Shown: one piece after another, positions 1-7,882 of the stretch | Layout: the number at the start of each line of letters is the position of its first letter | How positions within the stretch are numbered: the stretch's first letter is position 1 | From: an uncultured Flavobacterium sp. | Lineage (GTDB): Bacteria; Bacteroidota; Bacteroidia; Flavobacteriales; Flavobacteriaceae | Length of the DNA: 64,000 nt | NCBI RefSeq assembly: GCF_943913405.1 | Contig: NZ_CALTYA010000001.1 | Location: 261,442 to 325,441 of the forward strand | Direction: 5' to 3' | Notes under the pieces: generated by a model | What the model saw: the letters and a program-made list of their open reading frames with translations, nothing else | What the model was told of the DNA's origin: nothing | The model's database searches: none | Translations under genes and position numbers: made by a program

Positions 1-1164
1 CAATGCTTGTTCAGAAGAAAGATTTTGTTGTAAAGGCTGATTTTTGACATCATTTTCAGAATACAGATAACCGCCGATGCTCCATGTTTTTTGCTCGTGC
101 GTACCGCCAACATAGGTTACAAATCGCGTATAATTTCGATCAGAATATTGGTATTCCACATTGATACGCATTTCAGAAGTAATTGGAAAAAGTGACGTAA
201 AAATGATCTCTCCAGCATTATAGTCAATAGTATAATCGTTATTTTCACCGCGGGTCAGCAGAATTCCGTTGACAAAAACACGCTCAGAACCTGAAATTAC
301 TAGAATATACAATTCATTATTCGGACCTTTTAATTTATACGGACCTTGGTTTCCTTCCTGCCCGACGAAAGTGCTTTTTGCATATTGGCCTCGAACTAAA
401 GCCGCCGACGCAAAAATATTAGTTTTGTTTTCTTCTGTTCCAAAAGTAAAATTGGTAGACAGACCTTGTACTTTTTTATTGAAATTTAAAAAGCGAGACT
501 GCCTGTTTTCTAGAAATAAATCGCCTGCGCGGATGTTCCATTTGTCGCTGAAAAGTTCTATAAAAATTTGGTCGAATTCATCTAATTTCTGCGAATAACC
601 GCCTTCCTGAAGTGGAATATTGCTGTCTTGAATGGAAGCTCGAAGGCTTACTTTATCCGAAATTTTTCCAGTAATCTGCAAATCTAAATTCGAATTTACT
701 ACAGAATTTTGATTGTTTCCCACGGTAATTCCTCTGGTAATACTTCCAGAAGTATTCAGTCCGTCAAATGGCTTGAATGTTTTTATCGGATCTCTGGAAA
801 CTTGATATAAATTCCCTTTTCCGGCTTCATTGCTGACAACCCGGCTGTCGTCATAAATGCTATATTTTTTCGTAAGATATTCAGGATAAGAAAAATAACG
901 AAGCGTCAACGAATCTTCAGAACGAAAATTATTCTTAAAAACCAAGATGCTTTTCTGAAAATCTACTTTGTAAAATGTCGTGTCGATATCATTTCCAAGC
1001 TTGTCTTGAAGCTTAAAAAACGACTTGTTGATGCTCACGCTGTCAATTTGAATCGTATCTTTTTGAACCACAATCTTTTTGTTTTTGTACAGCGATTTGA
1101 TTTCCTGCGCCGAAACGCCAGAAGCAAAGGTGATTACAAACAAAAAGAGCAAATTTTTCAACAT
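1..1164 (-). CDS. Large exported surface/outer-membrane protein, N-terminal part (cut by window edge)
   Basis: Reading leftward from the ATG at 1164, 388 codons are open to the left edge, so the gene is only partly visible. The N-terminus is a signal peptide (MLKNLLFLFVITFASGVSAQ, cleavage probably after SAQ). The mature part is rich in Thr, Asn, Tyr and short beta-prone stretches, for example GSITRGITVGNNQN near residue 145 and NDYTIDYNAGEIIFTS near 310. This resembles long Bacteroidetes surface or outer-membrane proteins of unknown role. I do not recognise an enzyme domain. It could be a large beta-sheet cell-surface protein or an outer-membrane assembly component; the missing C-terminus would decide. 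It is transcribed in the same direction as the toxin-antitoxin pair upstream, about 70 bp away. Confidence 0.7.
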   Translation of the reverse strand, partial: MLKNLLFLFVITFASGVSAQEIKSLYKNKKIVVQKDTIQIDSVSINKSFFKLQDKLGNDIDTTFYKVDFQKSILVFKNNFRSEDSLTLRYFSYPEYLTKKYSIYDDSRVVSNEAGKGNLYQVSRDPIKTFKPFDGLNTSGSITRGITVGNNQNSVVNSNLDLQITGKISDKVSLRASIQDSNIPLQEGGYSQKLDEFDQIFIELFSDKWNIRAGDLFLENRQSRFLNFNKKVQGLSTNFTFGTEENKTNIFASAALVRGQYAKSTFVGQEGNQGPYKLKGPNNELYILVISGSERVFVNGILLTRGENNDYTIDYNAGEIIFTSLFPITSEMRINVEYQYSDRNYTRFVTYVGGTHEQKTWSIGGYLYSENDVKNQPLQQNLSSEQAL

Positions 1165-1233
1165 AAATACTATAACTCCGAAAGGTCAAAAGTAGTATTT
1201 ATAAAATTAAAATTTGGGAAAGTCCAAATTAGA

Positions 1234-1527
1234 TCAAATTCTTTTGTCCCAATTTTTAGGTGAGCGAGAAGTATGGAAAATTCCGATTACGACCACTTCA
1301 TCCTCTTTTAAAACATAATGAATTCCATAAGGAAATCTGTTGATAAAAAGAATTTTTACGTTTTTGTATCGCTGTTGAAAAGCCAAAGGAGTTCGTATAA
1401 TTTCATTAATTCCAACTTCTAGACACAACTCAAAATCATAAGAGAGCCCTTTTCTCTGGTCTTCATACCAAGTTGTGATTTCTTCGATGTCAAATAAGGC
1501 ATCGTCGGTAAACCGCAATGAAAGCAT
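1234..1527 (-). CDS. RelE/ParE-family toxin of a type II toxin-antitoxin pair
   Basis: About 97 residues, starting MLSLRFTDDALFDIEEITTWYEDQ. The alpha-helical start, the RFPYGIHYVLKEDEVVVIGIFHTSRSP segment (residues about 66-92) and the length are typical of the RelE/ParE fold, whose members cleave mRNA on the ribosome or poison gyrase. An upstream in-frame start at 1566 exists, but it would overlap the antitoxin by 40 bp. The ATG at 1527 makes a TAATG junction with the antitoxin stop, the usual coupling in such pairs. The central Tyr and the basic/aromatic C-terminus suit a ParE/RelE member; which target it hits cannot be told from sequence. Confidence 0.8.
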   Translation of the reverse strand: MLSLRFTDDALFDIEEITTWYEDQRKGLSYDFELCLEVGINEIIRTPLAFQQRYKNVKILFINRFPYGIHYVLKEDEVVVIGIFHTSRSPKNWDKRI

Positions 1528-1733
1528 TACCTGATTTTTTTCAAATGATTTTTGACTTCCTCCCAAGTATATAATTCGCTTTTACCTTCCTCAAGTTTTT
1601 GAAGACGATAATCCAATTCATATTTTACCTCTTCAGAAATCAAAATATCTTTCTTTGAAATGCTATCCCAAATTTGCTCAGCCAAAACAATTTTCTCGGC
1701 ATCGCTGTATTTAGATAAATCTTTGATTTGCAT
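1527..1733 (-). CDS. Antitoxin, addiction-module component family (TIGR02574-like)
   Basis: 68 residues: MQIKDLSKYSDAEKIVLAEQ, then a helical, acidic/basic body ending KNHLKKIR. The pattern S-x-x-E-K-I-x-L-A-E-x-I-W-D-S-I is typical of the putative addiction-module component family that accompanies RelE/ParE toxins. It is upstream of the toxin and its stop codon overlaps the toxin start by one base (TAATG), so the two are translationally coupled. Such proteins neutralise the toxin by direct binding and usually repress their own promoter. The A/T-rich 35 bp between it and the aspartate kinase stop leaves room for an operator, but none is obvious. Confidence 0.75.
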   Translation of the reverse strand: MQIKDLSKYSDAEKIVLAEQIWDSISKKDILISEEVKYELDYRLQKLEEGKSELYTWEEVKNHLKKIR

Positions 1734-1768
1734 ATCTTTAAATTTTATATAAATATAAGAAAAAATCC

Positions 1769-3028
1769 TTAATTTACGTCTTTAGTCACAATCTGCATTG
1801 TTTCTCTGCTCACTTGTTTCAGCAAAACTTCTTTTCCTTTTTCGACCATTTCAGAAGCATTTTCATTGAAATGGCGAATCGTGTAAAGCGAAACATTCTC
1901 ATTATAAGAAACTTTAAATTTCTTTGAAAGGATATTTTTCAGCTCATTAAAATTACCGAATTTGTCTTCAATACAAACAGAGAAACTGATGGCTGAATTC
2001 TGAATCAAGCTTACTTTCATTTTATATTGGTGGAAAAGTCCGAAGATTTCGCTGATATTTTCTTCCATAATAAAAGAAAAATCAATTGACGAAAGCGAAA
2101 TTAGCAATTGGTCTCTTTTCACAATAAAACAAGGCAAATGTGGCTCTAAATCAGCGCCTTTACTTACACTTGTTCCTGGCAAAGATGGATTCAAAAACGA
2201 TTTTACAAACAACGGAATTTCCTTTCTCTGCAAAGGCTGCAACGTTTTAGGATGGATAACTGTAGCTCCGTAAAATGCCAATTCGATTGCTTCTCTATAA
2301 GAAATCTGGTTGAGCAAAGTTGCATTTTCAAAATATCTTGGATCAGCATTCATGACTCCGGGAACGTCTTTCCAAATCGTCACGCTTTCCGCATTTAAGC
2401 AATACGCAAAAATTGCCGCCGTGTAATCTGAACCTTCTCTTCCTAAAGTCGTGGTGAAATTATTTTCGTCTGAACCCAGAAATCCTTGGGTAATATTCAA
2501 GACTTTTTTCTTTACGTTTTTGGAAATCAGCTTTTGAGTTTGGTCCCAATCAACGATTGCATCACGATAAGTAGTATCTGTTTTTATAAAATTTCTGACA
2601 TCGAGCCATTGATTTTTCAAATCTCTGGAATTGAAATAATGACTGATAATTGTCGTAGAAATAATTTCTCCGAAGCTTACAATCTGATCATAGACAAAAT
2701 TATAATTTGGAGATTTATTATTTTTCAGGAAGCTTTCCAAATCAGAAAACAAAGAATTTATAGCCGTAAAAACTGCATTTTTATCGTCTTCAAATAAATC
2801 TAATAAAATCTGGTTGTGGTATTTCTTGACATCTTGAACCGAAGATTGCAATTCTGGAGATTTCTCAAAATAGTTCTTTATGACAGCCTCTAAAGCATTT
2901 GTTGTTTTCCCCATTGCCGAAACTACAAGCAAAACATCTTCATAACCAACTTGTTGCAAAACGCTGTAAACGTTTTTAATACCATCAGCGTCTTTCACAG
3001 AAGCGCCACCAAATTTAAATATTCTCAT
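1769..3028 (-). CDS. lysC: Aspartate kinase (monofunctional)
   Basis: 419 residues. It phosphorylates L-aspartate with ATP, the first step toward lysine, threonine, methionine and diaminopimelate. The amino-acid kinase domain shows KFGGASV at residues 5-11, SFGE at 118-121, TLGREGSDYTAA at 194-205 and WKDVPGVMNADP at 219-230, all signature elements. From about residue 300 to the end there is a divergent regulatory part likely of ACT type. Family members are usually 400-460 residues, so this is full length, and no homoserine dehydrogenase domain is fused. The acetyltransferase gene 45 bp upstream is on the same strand. The exact isozyme (LysC-type or other) is not resolved, so the symbol is tentative. 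Confidence 0.88.
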   Translation of the reverse strand: MRIFKFGGASVKDADGIKNVYSVLQQVGYEDVLLVVSAMGKTTNALEAVIKNYFEKSPELQSSVQDVKKYHNQILLDLFEDDKNAVFTAINSLFSDLESFLKNNKSPNYNFVYDQIVSFGEIISTTIISHYFNSRDLKNQWLDVRNFIKTDTTYRDAIVDWDQTQKLISKNVKKKVLNITQGFLGSDENNFTTTLGREGSDYTAAIFAYCLNAESVTIWKDVPGVMNADPRYFENATLLNQISYREAIELAFYGATVIHPKTLQPLQRKEIPLFVKSFLNPSLPGTSVSKGADLEPHLPCFIVKRDQLLISLSSIDFSFIMEENISEIFGLFHQYKMKVSLIQNSAISFSVCIEDKFGNFNELKNILSKKFKVSYNENVSLYTIRHFNENASEMVEKGKEVLLKQVSRETMQIVTKDVN

Positions 3029-3072
3029 TAGATTCCTGATTTTTGATTTCAGATTTCTGAAACCCTAAAAGT

Positions 3073-3549
3073 TTATTCAATATTCTTTAAAAAATTATCA
3101 ATTCCTTCTTCGTCCATGTGAACGACGCGCCAATCTTCAACAATTTTGGCGCCCGATTTTTTGTAGAAATCAATTGCAGGCGTATTCCAGTCTAAAACAT
3201 TCCACTCAATTCGGCGAACATTTTCCTTTTTGCCTTCCTTGATTATTTCTGCGTATAATTTAAAACCGGCTCCGGTACCGCGCTTGTTTTCCGTTACGAT
3301 CAAATCTTCGAGGTGAATCGTCTTCCCTTTCCAAGTTGAAAATCGATAATAAAACAACGCCATTCCGATGATTTCATTGTCATCTTCTGCCACAAATGTA
3401 GTGAACAGCGGATTTTCTCCAAAGCCATCTTTAACCAAATCTTCTGCAGAAACGACTACAGCGTGAGGTTCATTCTCAAAAATAGCCAGCTCTTTTATTA
3501 AATTTAAAATAGCTGGCATATCATTTTTAGTTCCTTTTCGGATAATCAT
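3073..3549 (-). CDS. GNAT N-acetyltransferase, diamine/spermidine (SSAT-like) type
   Basis: 158 residues. The GNAT fold is clear: N-terminal IRKGTKNDMPAILNLI, acetyl-CoA pyrophosphate loop TENKRGTGAGFKLY (about residues 95-108), and the end FYKKSGAKIVEDWRVVHMD. The combination FSTWKGKTIHLEDLIV, EWNVLDWNTPAIDFYKKSGA and DWR is close to the spermidine/spermine or thialysine N-acetyltransferase branch rather than ribosomal-protein or aminoglycoside acetylases. It is therefore likely cytosolic and acetylates a primary amine of a small molecule; the exact substrate is an inference. The start lies only 6 bp below the stop of the M48 protease gene, so the two are probably co-transcribed. Confidence 0.82.
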   Translation of the reverse strand: MIIRKGTKNDMPAILNLIKELAIFENEPHAVVVSAEDLVKDGFGENPLFTTFVAEDDNEIIGMALFYYRFSTWKGKTIHLEDLIVTENKRGTGAGFKLYAEIIKEGKKENVRRIEWNVLDWNTPAIDFYKKSGAKIVEDWRVVHMDEEGIDNFLKNIE

Positions 3550-3555
3550 GTAAAA

Positions 3556-4404
3556 CTATTTTTTCTTCTTCGTAGTTTTTTTAGTCGTTTTAGTAGCCGC
3601 TTTATTTACGATCGGTTTTTGAACATAGGCCTTGTATAATTTATCTTTTTCAGCTCTCTTCTTAGCTTTTTCCGCTCTGTCTTTTGAATCAGGATGCGAA
3701 CTCATCATCTTGTCTAAAAACGAAGCTTCTGTTCCTTCGCTCATTTTCGCTAAAATATTGAAAGCAGATTCCACAGCATTTACGTCATAGCCATTTCTTT
3801 TCATGAAATCATAAGAGAAATCATCTGCTTCTGTTTCTTGCTTTCTGCTGTGTTTGCTGTCAATCATCGCGTTTCCGATTTTACCTAATTGGCTTTCAGA
3901 AAATGTTGCCACTTTTCCAGATTGTGAAGCTGCAGCATCAATCAAAGCTTCTTTTTTATAAGCCGCTTTTACTGCATCTCTTGAATCGTGATTGGCAACG
4001 TGACCAATTTCGTGGCCAATTACGGCAAGCAACTGATTGTCGTCCATTACATCCATCAATCCTTGAAAAACTCTAACGCTTCCGTCAGCTGTTGCAAAAG
4101 CATTAACGTCTTTTACAGCATAAACTTTATAATTTAAGACTAAACCGTTTTCATTTTTATGTTTCCCAAAAATACGATTCAATCTTAAAGTATAGGGATC
4201 TTTTGCGCCAGCCACAGGATTATCTTTATCCATTTGGGCAACCGCTTCTTTTGACAATGCAGCAGCTTCTGCATCGCTAAACGTGAATCCTTTCACTCCT
4301 TTTTGTACAGCACCAATCGCTTTATCTCCTAAGATTTGCGAATTTGCAGTAGTTACGCTGAAAAATGTAACTAACAAGCCTAATAACATCGAATTTTTCT
4401 TCAT
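3556..4404 (-). CDS. M48-family zinc metalloprotease, exported
   Basis: 282 residues. A signal peptide (MKKNSMLLGLLVTFFSVTTA) leads to a periplasmic or membrane-associated protease. The zinc motif HEIGH is at residues 131-135 and the third ligand is probably the Glu of TEADDFS near 192. These are the family's catalytic features, as in BepA/LoiP-like proteases involved in outer-membrane quality control. Asp/Ser-rich C-terminal DSKDRAEKAKKRAEKDK is followed by a very Lys/Thr-rich tail (ATKTTKKTTKKKK), unusual for the family and perhaps for peptidoglycan or membrane contact. It lies upstream of and probably in one operon with the GNAT gene. A TAnnTTTG promoter lies just upstream. Confidence 0.88.
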   Translation of the reverse strand: MKKNSMLLGLLVTFFSVTTANSQILGDKAIGAVQKGVKGFTFSDAEAAALSKEAVAQMDKDNPVAGAKDPYTLRLNRIFGKHKNENGLVLNYKVYAVKDVNAFATADGSVRVFQGLMDVMDDNQLLAVIGHEIGHVANHDSRDAVKAAYKKEALIDAAASQSGKVATFSESQLGKIGNAMIDSKHSRKQETEADDFSYDFMKRNGYDVNAVESAFNILAKMSEGTEASFLDKMMSSHPDSKDRAEKAKKRAEKDKLYKAYVQKPIVNKAATKTTKKTTKKKK

Positions 4405-4426
4405 TTGTATGGTTTTAAATTTAAAA

Positions 4427-4434
4427 CAAAGATA
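4427..4434 (-). promoter_or_regulatory. Bacteroidetes -7 promoter box for the M48 gene
   Basis: The minus strand reads TATCTTTG, an exact match to TAnnTTTG, 23 bases before the ATG at 4404. No clear -33 TTG is seen at the right spacing, so it is inferred from the -7 box alone. Confidence 0.5.
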
Positions 4435-4544
4435 AAATAACTTTAGATTAAATTCTTAACATTTATTTGAAAATGATATAAAATTTTATTTCGAAATAAT
4501 TAAATTTAAAAACGATATTTGCATACACTACAACGTTATAGTAA

Positions 4545-5555
4545 ATGGAAGAAAGAAACAAAACATTAGGCGAGTTCATTATCGAAAAGCAGGAAGACTT
4601 TCAATATTCTTCTGGGGAATTATCAAGACTTATCAACTCCATTCGTTTGGCAGCCAAAGTCGTAAATTATAAAGTAAACAAAGCCGGACTGGTCGATATC
4701 GTAGGCGCAGTTGGAGGGCAGAATATTCAAGGAGAAGATCAGCAAAAGCTAGATGTTTTTGCCAATGAGACTTTTATCCAAACTCTAATCAATCGTGAAA
4801 TTGTCTGCGGCATTGCTTCTGAAGAAAATGATGATTTTATTATTATCAAAGGAAAAGACGAATGCCACAATAACAAATATGTAGTTTTGATGGATCCGCT
4901 TGACGGTTCTTCGAATATTGACGTAAATGTTTCTGTCGGGACAATTTTTTCAGTTTTCAGAAGAGTAACTCCGATTGGAACTCCTGTAACTTCAGCAGAT
5001 TTTCTACAACCAGGAATCAATCAGGTTGCGGCAGGATACGTAATTTATGGCACCTCAACAATGCTGGTTTATACAACTGGTCGTGGCGTCAACGGATTTA
5101 CTTTGAACCCTGCAATTGGAACTTTTTATCTTTCGCACCCGAATATGCAATTCCCAAAAGACGGAACTATTTATTCTATAAACGAAGGAAATTATGTCCA
5201 TTTTCCGCAAGGCGTAAAAGATTATATCAAATATTGCCAGCTTGAGGAAGATGACCGACCTTATACTTCGCGTTATATCGGAAGCTTAGTTTCTGACATT
5301 CACAGAAATATGATCAAAGGAGGCATTTATATTTATCCGACAAGCTCAAAAGCGCCGAGCGGCAAACTGCGTCTTTTATACGAATGTAATCCGATGGCCT
5401 TTTTGGCAGAACAGGCGGGCGGAAAAGCTTCTGACGGTTTTGGAAGAATCATGGAAATCCAGCCGACAGAATTGCACCAGCGCGTTCCTTTTTTCTGCGG
5501 AAGTTATAATATGGTAGAAAAAGCCGAGGAATTTATGGAAAAAGCGATAAATTAA
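4545..5555 (+). CDS. fbp: Class 1 fructose-1,6-bisphosphatase
   Basis: 336 residues, the normal length. It hydrolyses fructose 1,6-bisphosphate to fructose 6-phosphate in gluconeogenesis in the cytosol. The metal-binding and catalytic motif DPLDGSSN is at residues 117-124, with the acidic ASEEND just before (91-96) that supplies further metal ligands, and the C-terminal GGKASDGFGRIMEIQPTELHQRVPFFCGS typical of the family. The start ATG has the sequence aacgatatttgcatac 20-30 bases upstream. The gene is alone on its strand, divergent from the M48 gene; it is not obviously in an operon. Confidence 0.95.
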   Translation: MEERNKTLGEFIIEKQEDFQYSSGELSRLINSIRLAAKVVNYKVNKAGLVDIVGAVGGQNIQGEDQQKLDVFANETFIQTLINREIVCGIASEENDDFIIIKGKDECHNNKYVVLMDPLDGSSNIDVNVSVGTIFSVFRRVTPIGTPVTSADFLQPGINQVAAGYVIYGTSTMLVYTTGRGVNGFTLNPAIGTFYLSHPNMQFPKDGTIYSINEGNYVHFPQGVKDYIKYCQLEEDDRPYTSRYIGSLVSDIHRNMIKGGIYIYPTSSKAPSGKLRLLYECNPMAFLAEQAGGKASDGFGRIMEIQPTELHQRVPFFCGSYNMVEKAEEFMEKAIN

Positions 5556-5585
5556 AATAACAATTCATTTTTTATAAAATTTTGT

Positions 5586-5593
5586 TATATTTG
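5586..5593 (+). promoter_or_regulatory. Bacteroidetes -7 promoter box for the lipoprotein operon
   Basis: TATATTTG matches TAnnTTTG exactly. It lies about 230 bases before the ATG at 5826, so if used it produces a long leader (see next feature). Confidence 0.5.
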
Positions 5594-5825
5594 CATAATA
5601 CGTTTTGCAAAATATACTTCGTTCTTACCGTAACAAAAACAAAATTAGCGTTTTGCTTTAAAATTCCTGCATCTGAAAAGTCGAAAATTCTGCACGGGAA
5701 AGTAAAGTGGAAATGCCTATGCCTTGGCGTAGGTTTTCCTTTTGCTTTGTGCGCGGGCTTCGACTCCCTCAGATGCGAGCATTTGGATGCCTACGCTTTT
5801 TATTATCCATTCAAAATAAAAGCAC
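5594..5825 (+). other. Long, GC-richer leader region without a gene
   Basis: 232 bases between the promoter-like box and the lipoprotein start. It is GC-richer than its surroundings from about 5690 to 5800 and contains a short stem CCTATG/CGTAGG around 5716-5733 and the run gcttcgactccctcag at 5757-5772. That run resembles a degraded copy of a repetitive intergenic word I remember from Flavobacterium genomes; this is memory, not a search result. No convincing reading frame with a start is present; the open frame across it has no family-like features and overlaps the real gene. Confidence 0.4.
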
Positions 5826-7256
5826 ATGTACTACTTCAAAAAAACAGCATTAATAGTGCTGAGCGCCCTAGCCTTATTCATCAGATGCAGCAACGATGAT
5901 ATTTCTATCAAGGCTGTTCCTGAATCTAAAATCACTTCACGATTTATCTCTCTTGAAGAACTTCGCCAAAAAACCTCTGACTATGAAAAATTTAAAACCA
6001 TTGAACAGAAACTAGCGTCAAAAAATCAGAGCTTTAATGGCAGAATGGAATATGACAGCCTCTATGGTTTTTCAATTGATACTGAAAAAATTCTGCTTAT
6101 TGAAAAAGGAAGCTATTATTCGTATACCATTCCTATCAAGCGAGAAGAAGAAACTGAAAAAGTTGAAAATATAGTATTGAGTTTTAGCGATTCAGGAAAA
6201 TTAGACACCTATTTAACAACATATTCATTAACTGCAGCTGACAAGCAAGATATAGAAGATGGAAAAAGCGTAACGGGGCTTGAAAACAAAACCCAAGTTG
6301 GTACACTTTTTGAAAGAATTGCTAATTCAGGAAGTTCTGGAGGAGGCATTTGGCGTGGCGAAGATGGTTACTGCTATAGGGTAGACCACATTTGGACTGA
6401 CCAATATGGCACAGTTCGCTGGAGCGATATTCGCGTTGACTGTCCTGCAGATTCAGGCGGTGGAAGCGGTGATGGTTCTGGTTCAGGAGGCAACACGGGA
6501 AGCAATCCTGGGGGCTGGCCTGGAAGCTATCCTGACCCTGGCGGATATGAAAACCCTGGCGGCGGCGGCACTGGCGAAAATGGCGACGGCGTGATTACCC
6601 AGCCTGTCTTGCCAATTGCAAATGCAGACAACTGCCGGGATTTAAAAACCAAGTCATCAAACCAAGATTTCAAAAACAAGATGATTGAATTAAAAACAGA
6701 TTCAGACGGCACGACAGGCGAAAAAGGATTTGTGACTTTTGCCGGAAACCCAAAGTTTTCTGAAAAATACTCAGCCGTACCTAATGATCCAAATGGCATT
6801 CAGATGCCTGTGCCAAGCCGGACAGACTGCACTGGCTTTATGCACTGCCACATGAACGATCCTGCGCTCAATAATTTTGTCATTTTTACGCCACAAGATT
6901 TTATTGCGCAAAGCATTCTGATAGCACAATCGACAGCACCGATAACTTCTTTTACCATGTATGTAACCAGCAAAATACAGGGTACTACAAACACGTTTGC
7001 CATTAAAATTACCGATGTGGACAAATTCAACCATATTGCCTTGATGATGGATGCCCTTTTCTGGAAATTTAAAATAGCATGGGATAAGGATATTAACTTC
7101 AAAAACACTCCTGACAAACAAGTCAATGAATTTTTAAAAATGATGAAAAATGAAGGTTTTGAGGGTTTTGAACTATACAAAGCCGATGAAAACTTACAGA
7201 ACTGGGAACAGCTCAAACTAAATGGCTCAAACGCTACCATAAAAGTAAAATGCTAA
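5826..7256 (+). CDS. Surface lipoprotein with Gly-rich linker and JAMM-like C-terminal domain
   Basis: 476 residues. A lipoprotein signal peptide ends with Cys21 (LFIRC), followed by SNDD, the acidic pattern seen in surface-exported Bacteroidetes lipoproteins. Residues 22-206 form an N-terminal domain, 207-256 a Gly/Ser/Pro linker, and 260-476 a C-terminal domain. That last domain contains His340-Cys-His342 and then Thr355-Pro-Gln-Asp358, resembling the H-x-H-x(n)-S/T-x-x-D metal site of JAMM/MPN peptidases, with Glu299 as a possible catalytic acid. This reading is an inference from the motif only; nothing proves protease activity. It heads a tight operon with the two paralogues downstream (12 bp, then overlapping). 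I do not recognise the N-terminal domain. Confidence 0.65.
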   Translation: MYYFKKTALIVLSALALFIRCSNDDISIKAVPESKITSRFISLEELRQKTSDYEKFKTIEQKLASKNQSFNGRMEYDSLYGFSIDTEKILLIEKGSYYSYTIPIKREEETEKVENIVLSFSDSGKLDTYLTTYSLTAADKQDIEDGKSVTGLENKTQVGTLFERIANSGSSGGGIWRGEDGYCYRVDHIWTDQYGTVRWSDIRVDCPADSGGGSGDGSGSGGNTGSNPGGWPGSYPDPGGYENPGGGGTGENGDGVITQPVLPIANADNCRDLKTKSSNQDFKNKMIELKTDSDGTTGEKGFVTFAGNPKFSEKYSAVPNDPNGIQMPVPSRTDCTGFMHCHMNDPALNNFVIFTPQDFIAQSILIAQSTAPITSFTMYVTSKIQGTTNTFAIKITDVDKFNHIALMMDALFWKFKIAWDKDINFKNTPDKQVNEFLKMMKNEGFEGFELYKADENLQNWEQLKLNGSNATIKVKC

Positions 7257-7267
7257 AAAGACAACTT

Positions 7268-7882
7268 ATGAAAAATTATATATTATTTGCCATTGCACTT
7301 ATGTCAACACTGGCTACAGCACAAGAAAGACAAGTACTACGTACATATCCACAGAGTCAAGCACAGCTTCCCAGCTATGATTCTCAGAATGGCGATTATA
7401 TCATGGACACCACCAACAACTTAAATATCTATGAAGGGACATGGGTTTATAACGACAACCTTGGAACAATATTTACGCTGAAATTAAGACGCAAAGACCG
7501 TGTGCTTCTTGATACCGGGAACACTTATAATTTTGCAGACATGATAATTTCTACTTACAAACTGGTCAAAAACAACATAGTGATATTTGACGGTCTAGAT
7601 TTAGCTCTGCCCGATCAAGTTTTAGATAATGAGGAAGCTATTAATTATGGCTATTCAAATAACATCCACTCTTTCAACGTATTATACGGTGGTTTCGGAG
7701 ACGTAACTTATAATATTTTTGCAAACTGCGAAATAAAGAAACTGGTGACTCCAGCAGGGCAGCCAGAGAAAATATCGTTCCGAATTTCTACTGCCTTGCG
7801 TAGAAATCCGCAGAGCTTTTATGTAGGATTGCCAGCTCCTTTTAGCGTTCCTAACAATATTGTGCTCACTAAGCAGCCATGA
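7268..7882 (+). CDS. Secreted DUF6705-like protein, first tandem copy
   Basis: 204 residues from the ATG at 7268. A signal peptide MKNYILFAIALMSTLATAQ is followed by the core NIYEGTWVYNDNLGTIFTLKLRRKD, a beta-rich pattern I associate with DUF6705 proteins of Flavobacteria. Its function is unknown and it is probably exported by Sec. An upstream in-frame ATG at 7250 overlaps the lipoprotein stop, but I chose 7268 because the second copy begins identically there. The two copies share long identical stretches (for example around 7465-7500 and 8100-8134) but differ in the central patch at residues about 110-135. It is in the lipoprotein operon. The product may be a secreted ligand-binding or effector-like protein; no catalytic residue is visible. 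Confidence 0.6.
   Translation: MKNYILFAIALMSTLATAQERQVLRTYPQSQAQLPSYDSQNGDYIMDTTNNLNIYEGTWVYNDNLGTIFTLKLRRKDRVLLDTGNTYNFADMIISTYKLVKNNIVIFDGLDLALPDQVLDNEEAINYGYSNNIHSFNVLYGGFGDVTYNIFANCEIKKLVTPAGQPEKISFRISTALRRNPQSFYVGLPAPFSVPNNIVLTKQP

Noticed and set aside
5582..5899. Open frame of 105 codons on the plus strand
   Set aside because: It overlaps the real lipoprotein start, has no family-like features and a Cys/Phe-rich random composition; treated as leader region.
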